From: CAG-303 sp034172985
GTDB taxonomy: Bacteria; Bacillota; Clostridia; Lachnospirales; Lachnospiraceae
Direction of reading: 5' to 3'
NCBI GenBank assembly: GCA_034172985.1
Contig: JAXFDY010000195.1
Coordinates: 1 to 39,346 of the forward strand
DNA length: 39,346 nt
Shown here: positions 25,432-34,004 of the stretch, piece by piece
How the letters are laid out: each line of letters begins with the position of its first letter
How positions within the stretch are numbered: position 1 is the stretch's first letter
Notes under the pieces: model-generated
The model's database searches: none
Seen by the model: the letters and a program-made list of their open reading frames with translations, nothing else
What the model was told of the DNA's origin: nothing
Position numbers and translations under genes: made by a program

Positions 25432-27705
25432 ATGAAACTAAAACAAAATATAAAATTCTTAATCATTCGATATGTACCTGATGCCATTATGAATTTTCTT
25501 CTTCTGACAGGTACTCTTTGCGGATTTTTATCAGCATTTGAGATTTCTTATGACTTGCCGATAGTACTGCTTGTTTTTTCCCTTTTATCTGTCATATTTG
25601 CCATAGAATGTCATTTTAAATCTTTTTACAGAATTGTGTTCTATCTGATTCTTTTTATATTATTTGTATCCAATGTCATGAAATACGGTTCTTATCTGAA
25701 TGCCGGATTTTATACGATTGTAAATACGGTAGTGGATGACATGAGCACCTACTTAAATACTTCCAATTATCAGGAATACAAGATTGTCGTCACTTCGGTT
25801 TCAAAAGCCACTACATTATTTACTTTATTCATCGGTGTGTTTTTTATTATTTTAATAAATACTGCAGCAGCAGAGAAAAAGAATATTTTTGCCAGTCTCT
25901 TATTTACTCTGCCACTGCTTTGCATCCCCTTTTATATTCATCAGGAACCCTCCATCATCTGGCAGGTTTTCCTGATCAGTGGATATTTGCTTGTACTTTC
26001 CGGTAAATATATGCAAAAACAGGATCGAAATTATGAAAGAAAGAAATTAATGAGATGGAAATTTTGTTTTTCATTACTGGTAATATTATGCTTACTGTTA
26101 TGTATCATAATACTTAATCTCATATTTCCAAGTTCTGTTTACCAGAAACAGCATAAAGAAAATCAATTCAAGACAGCTACTTACGAAAATATGTCTACAT
26201 TTTTAATGTTTGGACTCAGTGGTTTTTTTAATGACTATAGTGCTGTCGGCGGTATGAGTGGCGGACAACTGGGCGGTATCAATTCCATCCGCCCGGATTA
26301 CATGACAGATCTGATTGTCGAATTTGTCCCTTATCGCGATGAAACCCTTTATTTGAAAGGTTTCACAGGTATTTCTTACGAGGGAAGAAAGTGGCTGAGT
26401 GTTGATGAATTAGAATCTTATCATTATTTAAAATATGAATATGATGATGCCTATCACACTTTAAAAGCAGCTTATGAAAACGGAGAAAAGTATTCCTCAA
26501 AGGCACAATTACGCATAAAAAATGTGGGAGCCAGTACAGACTATGATTACCTTCCATACTATACTTCCACAGATGATTTTTCTCAGGAAACGGAACAGTC
26601 TTCGGATTCCGATTATACTTCATATACATTTTATCCTTATCAGGAACAGACTTCATTTTATACTTTATATCCCGATTCTATTTATAAGGAAATTCCGGAA
26701 GAAAACAAAAAAATTATCCGGAAAATCTGTAAAGAAGAAAAGATTGGGAACGGAGATACAGAACAAACTATTGCTGAAATACAAGACTATTTTTCAGAAA
26801 ACTTTACTTATTCCATGTCTCCAGGCAAAACTCCGGGCAAAGAAGACTTCGTCAACTATTTCCTGACAAAATCAAGAAAGGGATACTGCTCTCATTTTGC
26901 ATCTGCAGCAGTATTGATGCTGCGATACTGCGGTATCCCCGCACGCTATGTTGAAGGATATGCTCTATCTTCCACCGACATGGAAGATGGAACTCTGCAA
27001 ATGGACAAAAAGTATGAAGATTACTACGATGGCTATAACGAGCTGGGTGAAAGTGGAGTTCTTCGTTGTGAAATCAATGACTCACAGGCTCATGCCTGGG
27101 TAGAATATTTCGATGAAGATTTCGGATGGAGAGTTGCAGAATTTACCCCACCTTCTTCTGAAGGAGAAACATCGGCCTCCTCTCTGTGGGATACACTTTC
27201 ACGGATGTTAAACAGCCGTTCCGTGACAAATATTTCCCTAAATACTACCAACTCGGAAAATTCCACTTCTGCAAAAGAAACACTGGAACAAAGTGCTTTA
27301 ACGATTACGTTTGTTATAAAAATCATGGTGTCAGCATGTTTGTTATTCATCATCATTATCTTTTTAATCCGAAGATGGAAAAAATACTATTCATCCCACC
27401 ATGTGCAAAATCTTTTAAATATTTATTGTGATATTTGTCGAAAATCCAGAAAAAAGATACCTGGCTTTCATCAATATCACTCTCATAAGGAGCAGTTAGA
27501 TGCCATAGAAAACCACTTCTCTCGTTTTTGTAACTTAACAGGCTCTGAAAAAGAGGAACTTGCCTGTAAACTGGAACAAATTTCTTATGGAAACCAGACC
27601 TACAGACAACAGTTATCCAAAAAAGATTACAAACAGACAAAAAAATTACTGCTCAGACTAAAGCAAATGGTATGGCTGCATAACGCAGAAAAAGAAAGGG
27701 AGTAA
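25432..27705 (+). CDS. Membrane-anchored transglutaminase-like protein (TgpA type)
   Basis: Protein of 757 residues. About six membrane segments cover residues 15-230, then a large outer region carries a transglutaminase/papain-like domain, then a further membrane segment (about 620-642) and a cytoplasmic tail. The catalytic Cys486 lies in GYCSHFASAAVLMLRYCGIPARYV and His554 in SQAHAWVEYF. The third position, usually Asp in xDxTP, is Glu here (AEFTPP). ATG 25432 is preferred over GTG 25423 because AGGTG lies 6 bases before it. The enzyme may cut or link envelope peptides or proteins; the target is unknown. Confidence 0.88.
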   Translation: MKLKQNIKFLIIRYVPDAIMNFLLLTGTLCGFLSAFEISYDLPIVLLVFSLLSVIFAIECHFKSFYRIVFYLILFILFVSNVMKYGSYLNAGFYTIVNTVVDDMSTYLNTSNYQEYKIVVTSVSKATTLFTLFIGVFFIILINTAAAEKKNIFASLLFTLPLLCIPFYIHQEPSIIWQVFLISGYLLVLSGKYMQKQDRNYERKKLMRWKFCFSLLVILCLLLCIIILNLIFPSSVYQKQHKENQFKTATYENMSTFLMFGLSGFFNDYSAVGGMSGGQLGGINSIRPDYMTDLIVEFVPYRDETLYLKGFTGISYEGRKWLSVDELESYHYLKYEYDDAYHTLKAAYENGEKYSSKAQLRIKNVGASTDYDYLPYYTSTDDFSQETEQSSDSDYTSYTFYPYQEQTSFYTLYPDSIYKEIPEENKKIIRKICKEEKIGNGDTEQTIAEIQDYFSENFTYSMSPGKTPGKEDFVNYFLTKSRKGYCSHFASAAVLMLRYCGIPARYVEGYALSSTDMEDGTLQMDKKYEDYYDGYNELGESGVLRCEINDSQAHAWVEYFDEDFGWRVAEFTPPSSEGETSASSLWDTLSRMLNSRSVTNISLNTTNSENSTSAKETLEQSALTITFVIKIMVSACLLFIIIIFLIRRWKKYYSSHHVQNLLNIYCDICRKSRKKIPGFHQYHSHKEQLDAIENHFSRFCNLTGSEKEELACKLEQISYGNQTYRQQLSKKDYKQTKKLLLRLKQMVWLHNAEKERE

Positions 27706-27718
27706 AAAACTCCCTTTC
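27694..27718. terminator. Bidirectional terminator between the transglutaminase operon and the DAHP synthase gene
   Basis: GAAAGGGAGT (27694-27703) and ACTCCCTTTC (27709-27718) are exact complements with a 5-base loop. On the minus strand a five-base T-run follows; on the plus strand the tail is weaker (TCTTT). The stem includes the transglutaminase stop codon. Confidence 0.85.
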
Positions 27719-27721
27719 TCT

Positions 27722-28750
27722 TTAAACTAATTCTGCAATATCATATAATAATCTCTCTGTGTCAGCCCAGCCGATACATGGATCTGTGATAGACTTTCCG
27801 TAAACATGTTCGCCAATCTTCTGATTTCCTTCTTCTATATAGCTTTCCACCATCAGACCTTTGACTATTTTTTTAATATCCTCCGAACATCCACAGCTAT
27901 GAAGTACATCCTTTGCAATTCGAATCTGCTGCTTATACTGTTTTCCTGAGTTAGAGTGATTGGTATCTACAATAACAGCAGGATTTGCCAGATTCTTCTC
28001 CGCATATAATTCATGCAGAAGCATTAAATCTTCATAATGATAATTCGGAATCGTATGGCCATTTTTATTCTGTGAACCTCTTAAAATAGTATGTGCAAGT
28101 GGATTTCCTGTTGTCTTCACTTCCCATCCTCTGTATAAGAATGTATGGCCCATCTGTGCTGCCACGACGGAATTCATCATAACAGAAAGTGTTCCACTGG
28201 TAGGATTCTTCATGCCACATGGCACATCCATACCACTGGCTGTCAGACGATGCTGCTGATCTTCTACGGAACGTGCACCAACAGCTACATAAGACAAAAT
28301 GTCGGAAAGATAACGGTAATTATCCGGATACAGCATTTCATCTGCGGAAGTTAATCCAGTCTCTTTCATTGCTCTGATATGTAAATGACGAATTGCAAGA
28401 AGTCCTGCAAGCATATCCGGTTTTTTCTCCGGATCCGGCTGATGAAGCATTCCTTTATATCCTTCACCGGTTGTTCTTGGTTTATTTGTATAAATTCTTG
28501 GAATAATTAACACTTTATCCTTAATTTTTTCCTGAACCTTTGCCAGTCTTGAAATATAATCAATCACTGCATCTTCATTATCTGCAGAACAAGGACCGAT
28601 AATCATCAAAAATTTATCTGATTTACCAGTAAACACATCGGCAATTTCCCGATCTCTTGCTTCTTTCATTGCTGCAATATCTGCCGGCACAGGGTACTGT
28701 TCTTTAATCTCTGCCGGAGTAGGTAACTTACGTATAAAATCAAAACTCAT
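27722..28750 (-). CDS. aroF: 3-deoxy-7-phosphoheptulonate (DAHP) synthase, class I
   Basis: First enzyme of the shikimate pathway; it condenses phosphoenolpyruvate with erythrose-4-phosphate. The 342-residue length and the motifs IIGPCSADNEDAVIDYI, RIYTNKPRTTGEGYKGMLHQPD, ARSVEDQQHRLTASGMDVPCGMKNPTSG and VIVDTNHSNSGK match AroF/G/H-type enzymes. Ligands for the metal (Cys in GPCS, His in DTNHSN) are present. Which feedback type it is cannot be told from the sequence. AGGAG precedes the ATG. It is a single gene with its own promoter and terminator. Confidence 0.95.
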   Translation of the reverse strand: MSFDFIRKLPTPAEIKEQYPVPADIAAMKEARDREIADVFTGKSDKFLMIIGPCSADNEDAVIDYISRLAKVQEKIKDKVLIIPRIYTNKPRTTGEGYKGMLHQPDPEKKPDMLAGLLAIRHLHIRAMKETGLTSADEMLYPDNYRYLSDILSYVAVGARSVEDQQHRLTASGMDVPCGMKNPTSGTLSVMMNSVVAAQMGHTFLYRGWEVKTTGNPLAHTILRGSQNKNGHTIPNYHYEDLMLLHELYAEKNLANPAVIVDTNHSNSGKQYKQQIRIAKDVLHSCGCSEDIKKIVKGLMVESYIEEGNQKIGEHVYGKSITDPCIGWADTERLLYDIAELV

Positions 28751-28787
28751 TTCTTTTCTCCTGTTGCTATTTTTTTAAACGTTCCCT

Positions 28788-28816
28788 ATTATAATACAAC
28801 CGACTGGGTTTTTCAA
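28788..28816 (-). promoter_or_regulatory. Sigma-A promoter of the DAHP synthase gene
   Basis: TTGAAA (28816-28811) and TATAAT (28793-28788) on the minus strand are 17 bases apart, about 38 bases before the start codon. The -35 lies just beyond the nitroreductase stop. No attenuator or T-box is visible. Confidence 0.8.
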
Positions 28817-28823
28817 TGCTATT

Positions 28824-29369
28824 TTATGAAATAAATCTCACCAGCTCTTTCAATGGTTTTCTCTTTGGTGCATCCGGTTTTTCTGCCGGATAACCCACCG
28901 CAATCAGGGCAGAAACCGTTCTGTCCTCTTCAAGCTGTATGATCTGTGCAATGTAATCTTCGTCAAATATACCTAATACTACAGAACCGATTCCCTTTTC
29001 GTGGGCTGCCAGCATAAATGTCTGAGCGGCCACTCCCGCATCAAACATCTCCCACTTATCCTGCTTCTTTGTGGTAAAAGAGCCATCTCTTTCATATCCG
29101 CAACGTTTACTTACACTTGTAACCACTACAAGAGCACTGCATCCCAAAATCGTTTCCTTATTTTTTTCAAAATTCATAACTCCTTCATTTGCAATTTTAG
29201 CTAATATTTCTTTATTTCTCACAATCACATAACGAGGTGTCTGTGTATTTTTCCAGGATGGAGAATAAGATGCCAGTTCCACTACATCCTCCAGATCAAT
29301 TTCCGAGACAATCTCTGTTGTAAATTTCCGAATACTTCTTCTTGTTTTTATTCCTTTTTTCAGATTCAT
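28824..29369 (-). CDS. Nitroreductase-family flavoprotein
   Basis: Small FMN-dependent oxidoreductase, 181 residues, from ATG 29369 (MNLKKGIKTRRSIRKF), with GAGGAGG 10 bases upstream. The RRSIRKF and PSWKNTQTPRYVIV segments are the usual FMN-binding parts, and MLAAHEKGIGSVVLGIFDED is the typical mid-domain. VGYPAEKPDAPKRKPLKELV closes the protein in standard form. The in-frame region up to 29486 has no ribosome site before it. The physiological substrate cannot be told. It follows a possible small gene and the palindromic element. Confidence 0.9.
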   Translation of the reverse strand: MNLKKGIKTRRSIRKFTTEIVSEIDLEDVVELASYSPSWKNTQTPRYVIVRNKEILAKIANEGVMNFEKNKETILGCSALVVVTSVSKRCGYERDGSFTTKKQDKWEMFDAGVAAQTFMLAAHEKGIGSVVLGIFDEDYIAQIIQLEEDRTVSALIAVGYPAEKPDAPKRKPLKELVRFIS

Positions 29370-29734
29370 TATTATATTTCCTCCTCTGTAAAACTTTTTA
29401 ATGTTTATTTTCCATGATAGCCGTGTGCAGCTTCTCAAACAAATCTCTATACCGCAGATTATTTCCGTCGAATTTCGCCGTTGCAATATGCAGACTTAAA
29501 GGAATTTCCTTTTCTTCATACAAAAATGTATGACTTTTGAATTTCATTACCAATTTTTAAAATTCCTCTCTACTAGTACATCGTTTCGTAAATAACTAAA
29601 CCAATAACGCAGAATATTTTTTCGAGTGTGCATGGCAAAAAACGTAGGCGTAGCGGGCTACGTCGAGGCTTTTTGTTATGTGCAATCGGGAAAATAGTCC
29701 AGTTATTTGGTGTAGTTATTTAGAAATCGGTGTA
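29370..29734. other. 365-base gap without a confident gene
   Basis: Between the nitroreductase start and the winged-helix gene. It holds the nitroreductase ribosome site, one doubtful 49-residue reading frame (29398-29547) and most of the palindromic element. I see no clear promoter for the nitroreductase in it. Confidence 0.7.
29398..29547 (-). CDS. Possible small gene or gene fragment (49 residues)
   Basis: An ATG-initiated frame reading MKFKSHTFLYEEKEI and ending EKLHTAIMENKH. Its composition looks protein-like (LSLHIATAKFDGNNLRYRDL), but I do not recognise a family. The ribosome site is poor; the nearest AGAGG is about 18 bases upstream. An in-frame stop lies four codons before the ATG, so it is not simply an open continuation of a longer gene. 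It sits 28 bases ahead of the nitroreductase gene and could be a remnant or a leader peptide. Confidence 0.3.
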   Translation of the reverse strand: MKFKSHTFLYEEKEIPLSLHIATAKFDGNNLRYRDLFEKLHTAIMENKH

Positions 29735-29743
29735 CTAGGAATT
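29561..29743. repeat. Palindromic element with imperfect terminal inverted repeats (MITE-like)
   Basis: The ends match as inverted repeats over about 38 bases: CTAGTACA, TAAATAACTA, ACCA and ATAAC at 29572-29607 recur, complemented, at 29701-29738 with few mismatches. Inside, CAAAAA...CGTAG at about 29635-29654 pairs with CTACG...TTTTTG at about 29658-29675. The whole can therefore fold into one long hairpin. There is no coding capacity. It could be a small non-autonomous mobile repeat or a large bidirectional terminator. The winged-helix gene's stop codon (TAG) lies inside the right-hand end. Confidence 0.6.
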
Positions 29744-30235
29744 GACAGGAGATGATACCAGAGAAATTTGTCTGGATACACTTTTTTTCGTCACAGGTTT
29801 TGACATATATTTTGTCGCGACTTCATTAAGCTCCGCAAGAAAACTTACAAATTCATCATCTGTCAGCGTCAAAGTACAACTGGTCATCATATACATATCT
29901 TTTCGTGGATTGGCTTGTCCATTGGAAAAATATTTTGCAAATGCAGAACAAATGCCAAGCAATGCCATCTGAATGCCTGCACCATCTGCATCGTCGACCT
30001 CCAGTGCACCCTTATTTAACTGATAAACGCTTTCAACTGTTCCGCGGATTCTGTTTTCTTCCACAACAGTGATAACAGAATGATCCGTCAATATTTTTAT
30101 ATGACGATATAAACTTGCATTGGGAATATCAGATAATTCCGTTTTCATTTCTTTTACAGTTCCCTTTTCATGTATCAATAAATATTGAAAAATTCTTTGT
30201 CTGACTGGGTTCATCAGAATTTCCGTCATTTCCAT
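29735..30235 (-). CDS. Winged-helix transcriptional regulator (ArsR-like)
   Basis: A predicted DNA-binding regulator of about 166 residues. Residues about 5-75 form a winged helix: MNPVRQRIFQYLLIHEKGTVKEM, then IPNASLYRHIKILTDHSVI as the recognition helix, then a wing. The C-terminal half has no recognised ligand motif but contains one Cys (Cys109 or so, in MTSCTLTL). ATG 30235 has GGTG 6 bases upstream; ATG 30247 is an alternative. It is likely autoregulated, because a perfect palindrome lies within its promoter. Its last two residues and stop codon fall in the palindromic element, so its natural C-terminus may have been changed. Confidence 0.8.
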   Translation of the reverse strand: MEMTEILMNPVRQRIFQYLLIHEKGTVKEMKTELSDIPNASLYRHIKILTDHSVITVVEENRIRGTVESVYQLNKGALEVDDADGAGIQMALLGICSAFAKYFSNGQANPRKDMYMMTSCTLTLTDDEFVSFLAELNEVATKYMSKPVTKKSVSRQISLVSSPVNS

Positions 30236-30270
30236 TTTAATCACCATCCCATATACGATTCTAAATCTAT

Positions 30271-30298
30271 ATTATATTCTCGTATTTGAGAATGTCAA
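30271..30298 (-). promoter_or_regulatory. Promoter of the winged-helix gene with internal operator
   Basis: TTGACA (30298-30293) and TATAAT (30276-30271) on the minus strand are 16 bases apart. Almost the whole spacer is the palindrome ATTCTC-N6-GAGAAT (30276-30293). A dimeric repressor bound there would block the promoter completely. Confidence 0.75.
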
Positions 30299-30348
30299 TG
30301 TATTTTTCATCTGCAACCTACTTGCTGATCTAATGGATGACCAAAAGT

Positions 30349-30861
30349 TTATTCCCCTATGACTTCTACCTGACACATCTTCATCGTCACAAGTGCTGCG
30401 TCATGACTTTCCGGTGTGACACCTGCACAACAGCCTGCATCCACTTTGATAGGAATTTCCGGATAAACGGCCTTTAAAATCAGTGCATTTGATACGACAC
30501 AAATATCAGTACAAAGACCTACTAACTCTATTTCTTCAGCCTCTTTCATATCAAAATCAGCCCAGCCTGGCCAGCCAAAATTAGGCTTATTAATATGTAT
30601 ACAACTTTTATCATCTATACCTTCTGCAATCTGCCACCCCTTTGTTCCCTCGATACAATGCTCCACTGGCAGTTTCTTTCCTTCCCTTGTCTCAAGATAA
30701 TCTGTCTGATGAGTATCTCTTGTAAAAATAATCCTATCACCATTTTTCTTATATTCGGCAATCTTCTTCTTTACATTCTCAACAATACCAACTGCCTCTT
30801 TCGTACCCAAAGCACCATCAATAAAATCATTCTGCATATCTACAACAATTAAAACCTTCAT
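30349..30861 (-). CDS. Nicotinamidase/isochorismatase-family cysteine hydrolase
   Basis: Hydrolase of 170 residues. The catalytic triad is visible: Asp8 (VVDMQNDF), Lys92 (INKPNF) and Cys121 (GLCTDICVVSNA). Candidate metal ligands of the PncA type are Asp49 and His51 (RDTHQTDY) and His68 (EHCIEGT), which favours nicotinamidase (nicotinamide to nicotinate, NAD salvage) over isochorismatase. It begins 4 bases after the LysM-GH18 gene's stop, with AGGAG upstream, so the two are cotranscribed. Confidence 0.85.
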   Translation of the reverse strand: MKVLIVVDMQNDFIDGALGTKEAVGIVENVKKKIAEYKKNGDRIIFTRDTHQTDYLETREGKKLPVEHCIEGTKGWQIAEGIDDKSCIHINKPNFGWPGWADFDMKEAEEIELVGLCTDICVVSNALILKAVYPEIPIKVDAGCCAGVTPESHDAALVTMKMCQVEVIGE

Positions 30862-30865
30862 TTCT

Positions 30866-32014
30866 CTACTCCTTTTTTATAATTTTTATTTCCCAAAGAT
30901 TACTCTGCTGCAACAGCCATATGGTTCGGAACAACTGCATAATTTGCCAATATCCAATACCGTGAATTTGATATCCATCCACAAGCTTTAATTTAGCAAG
31001 AATACTTCTCGCATCCTCAAACCACACCTCATGGCCGACCCCATTTTTCTCATATCTGAAATATGGAGTCTGGGCAATTTCATCATAAAAAATTTCTGCA
31101 TGATTCTGAATCGCAATCTGGACCGCCTCCACATTTCCGATGGTTTGTGCTTTCGATTCCCCCTTCACATAAGGCAGCGGCCAGTCATAACCATAATTGG
31201 GTATCCCCATATTAATTTTATTTCTCGGAATCTCTGTCACTGCATAGTCAAGCACTTCTCTTACTTTATGAATCGGTGCAACAGCCATGGATGGGCCATA
31301 AGTATATCCCCACTCATAAGTCATTAACAACACCATATCTGCCGCTGCTCCCAAACCTCCGTAATCCTTTCCCTCATATAGAACTCCCTTTTGATTTGCA
31401 GACGTCTTTGGTGCCAGATCCACAGTAGTCTGATATCCAAATTCCCTCATGGAATAGGTAACATCCCTGACAAATCCGGTAAACAAATCCCTATCCTCCG
31501 CTAAAATATATTCAAAATCAATATTCACTCCCTGATATCCCTCAGACAGTACCGTTACCCTAAGGTTTTGGATTAAACGGTTTCTTGCCTGTTCGTTTGT
31601 CAGCACTGCATGAATCAGATAATTATTAAACTGTCCATCCGGTCCAAAGGGTGTGAGAGTCAGAGTAGGAATTGTTCCCTGTGCCAATGCCTTTTCTATC
31701 ATGAACTCCGGAGATAAAATCGGTGGTATGATTTCTCCCTCTGCTGAAAATCCATAAGAAAAGACCGATAACTCCACAAGAAAGGGTAAGGTGGAATCCA
31801 AGACCCAGGGACTGATAAAAGGATAGGCAAATCCATTGGCAGGAATATTCCTTCCTGGTTCTATCTCCTCCTCTGATAGCAAAATCGCCTGTCCTAAGGC
31901 CAGGCGATATGGATATACTAATTGGTTCATGTATATAATTCGGTTGACAGGAATACCATAAGTATCGGCAATCGAATCTATCGTATCCCCGGACTTTACA
32001 ATATAAATATTCAT
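30866..32014 (-). CDS. LysM plus glycoside hydrolase family 18 protein (SleL/YaaH-like)
   Basis: A 382-residue protein with one LysM repeat at the extreme N-terminus (IYIVKSGDTIDSIADTYGIPVNRIIYMNQL, residues 3-32 onward) and a GH18 barrel (about 65-375). The catalytic motif is GVNIDFEY, with Glu168 as the acid. There is no signal peptide, as in Bacillus YaaH/SleL, which are built into the spore coat and cortex and act as N-acetylglucosaminidases in germination. A role at the spore is an inference from this architecture. The ribosome site (GGGGA) is weak. A TATAAT at about 32041 upstream may belong to its promoter, but no good -35 is seen. Confidence 0.88.
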   Translation of the reverse strand: MNIYIVKSGDTIDSIADTYGIPVNRIIYMNQLVYPYRLALGQAILLSEEEIEPGRNIPANGFAYPFISPWVLDSTLPFLVELSVFSYGFSAEGEIIPPILSPEFMIEKALAQGTIPTLTLTPFGPDGQFNNYLIHAVLTNEQARNRLIQNLRVTVLSEGYQGVNIDFEYILAEDRDLFTGFVRDVTYSMREFGYQTTVDLAPKTSANQKGVLYEGKDYGGLGAAADMVLLMTYEWGYTYGPSMAVAPIHKVREVLDYAVTEIPRNKINMGIPNYGYDWPLPYVKGESKAQTIGNVEAVQIAIQNHAEIFYDEIAQTPYFRYEKNGVGHEVWFEDARSILAKLKLVDGYQIHGIGYWQIMQLFRTIWLLQQSNLWEIKIIKKE

Positions 32015-32073
32015 ACTGTTCCCCAGAAAAAGATTTATATCATTATATGCCGGTAAATCTGATTTAGCACTCT

Positions 32074-33879
32074 CTACTGTAAATCCTCTCCATCAAAATG
32101 AGGCAGCGCATAACGCTCTTTGTATTTTTCGAACTTTTCTTTGAAAACTTCATTTTCCTCTTTCAACTGATCCAGATAAATATGAGATTCAAAGGCCGCA
32201 TCATTCTTTGTCTGAACAATACTAACCGCCAGATTAGAACAATGGTCTGCAATCCTCTCAAAGTTTGTGGTAACATCAGAAAATACAAATCCCATCTCAA
32301 TGGTACAAACACCATTTCTCAGACGATTGATGTGTCTCTTCTTCACTTCAATATTCAGACTGTCAATAACTTCTTCGATAGGTTCAACTTTGACAGCCAG
32401 TCTCATATCTTCCTTCTCAAAGGCCTCGCAGGCAATATTCAATATATCCTGAAGTGCTTTGATATAAATTCGCAATTCTGCAACTGCTGCCTCTGAAAAA
32501 GATATTTTTTTATCATATACTTCTTTTGCCGCATCCGCTATATTTACCGCATGATCGGAAATACGTTCAAAATCACCGATAGAATGTAATAAAATGGATA
32601 AAGTCTTGCTATCTGCTTCATTCAAATCCTTGCTGCTGACTTTCACCATATAAGCCCCTAATTCATCTTCATACCGGTCAACTATATTCTCCAACTCAAC
32701 AATCTGGGCTGCTTTCTCCTCATCATAATCAAACAGCAAATCAAGAGAAGTAAATACCGCTTTCTTTGACAATTCTGCCATATCAGATGTTAACTGCCGG
32801 CAGTGAGTTGTTGCCAGACCTGGAACATCCAGAAAACGATCATCCAAGAGTAAGAAGGTTTCCTTCATCTTTTCTTCTTCTGTCTTTTCCTGTTTCTCCT
32901 TAACACTGTCGCGGATGGTGAGATATGCTAATCTTTCCAGCATTCTTCCAAATGGGAATAATAACAGCGTAGCCACCACATTAAAGATCGTATGAATCAC
33001 AGCGATACCCGCTTTATTCGCTGCATCACCCATAAATGAAAAACCGATAAAACTATTTAATGTATAGAATATAATCATAAATACTATTGTGCCCAGCAAA
33101 TTAAAATACAAATGAACAAAAGCAGCTCTCTTCGCATTTTTCTTTGCTCCGATGGCAGAAATCAATGCCGTCACACAGGTTCCGATATTTTGTCCCATAA
33201 TAATCGGAATGGCCGAACTATAAGTGACCGCCCCTGTTTCACATAATGCCTGCAAGATACCAACGGAAGCCGAAGAACTTTGAATAATGGCAGTCAATAC
33301 TGCTCCAAGCAGCATACCAAGAATCGGATTTGAGAACATGATAAACAAATCTGCAAACCCCGGAACATCCTTCAAAGGTTCTACTGCAGCACTCATACTG
33401 TCCATTCCTGTCATTAAGATAGCAAATCCGATGAGCAGACCGCCAATCGTATGTTTCTTCTCCTTTTTGGAAAACATTAAGAATAGAATACCGATAAATG
33501 CCAGTAACGGTGAGAAAGAAGATGGCTTCAACATTCTAATAAAGAAATTATCTCCTTCCAGACCTGACAAACTAAGTATCCAGGAAGTTGCCGTAGTACC
33601 GATATTTGCACCCATGATAATATATACAGCCTGTCTCAGCTTCATGATACCGGAATTTACAAAACCTACGACCATAACTGTAGTAGCTGAGGAAGACTGA
33701 ATCGCAGCCGTGACGCCGGCTCCCAGAATCACCGCCATGATAGGCTTCGATGTGAGTCTCTCCAATATACGTTCCAGTTTACCACCTGATAACTTTTCCA
33801 GACAATCCCCTAAAAGATTCATTCCATAAAGGAACAGTGCCAATCCTCCGACTAAGCTCAGTATGTTAAAAATGTCCAT
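32074..33879 (-). CDS. Na/Pi cotransporter-family protein with PhoU-like C-terminal domain
   Basis: Membrane protein of 601 residues. Two Na/Pi-cotransport repeats carry the QSSSATT (near residue 61) and QSSSASVG (near 200) motifs typical of NptA/PNaS transporters, with about eight membrane segments up to residue 315. The C-terminal 220 residues form two PhoU-like helical repeats (FERISDHAVNIADAAKEVY and FERIADHCSNLAVSIVQ). The family includes phosphate and other anion carriers. The ribosome site is weak. A good sigma-A promoter, with no Pho box, lies upstream. Confidence 0.9.
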   Translation of the reverse strand: MDIFNILSLVGGLALFLYGMNLLGDCLEKLSGGKLERILERLTSKPIMAVILGAGVTAAIQSSSATTVMVVGFVNSGIMKLRQAVYIIMGANIGTTATSWILSLSGLEGDNFFIRMLKPSSFSPLLAFIGILFLMFSKKEKKHTIGGLLIGFAILMTGMDSMSAAVEPLKDVPGFADLFIMFSNPILGMLLGAVLTAIIQSSSASVGILQALCETGAVTYSSAIPIIMGQNIGTCVTALISAIGAKKNAKRAAFVHLYFNLLGTIVFMIIFYTLNSFIGFSFMGDAANKAGIAVIHTIFNVVATLLLFPFGRMLERLAYLTIRDSVKEKQEKTEEEKMKETFLLLDDRFLDVPGLATTHCRQLTSDMAELSKKAVFTSLDLLFDYDEEKAAQIVELENIVDRYEDELGAYMVKVSSKDLNEADSKTLSILLHSIGDFERISDHAVNIADAAKEVYDKKISFSEAAVAELRIYIKALQDILNIACEAFEKEDMRLAVKVEPIEEVIDSLNIEVKKRHINRLRNGVCTIEMGFVFSDVTTNFERIADHCSNLAVSIVQTKNDAAFESHIYLDQLKEENEVFKEKFEKYKERYALPHFDGEDLQ

Positions 33880-33931
33880 TTTAATATAATACCTATGCCT
33901 TTCATCAATCTTCTTTTAACATATTTTTTAC

Positions 33932-33960
33932 ATTATATTCTTTTTTTCACGATTCATCAA
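33932..33960 (-). promoter_or_regulatory. Sigma-A promoter of the Na/Pi transporter gene
   Basis: TTGATG (33960-33955) and TATAAT (33937-33932) on the minus strand are 17 bases apart, about 53 bases before the start. No TTTAAC-type Pho boxes are found here, in contrast to pstS and phoU. Confidence 0.75.
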
Positions 33961-34004
33961 CAATATTGGCAATTTTTTTCAGATTTTCACTACATATTGT
34001 AAAA

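Noticed and set aside
32098..33700. Rightward frames of 132 and 137 residues opposite the Na/Pi transporter gene
   Set aside because: Antisense shadows of a well-conserved transporter; no initiation signals.
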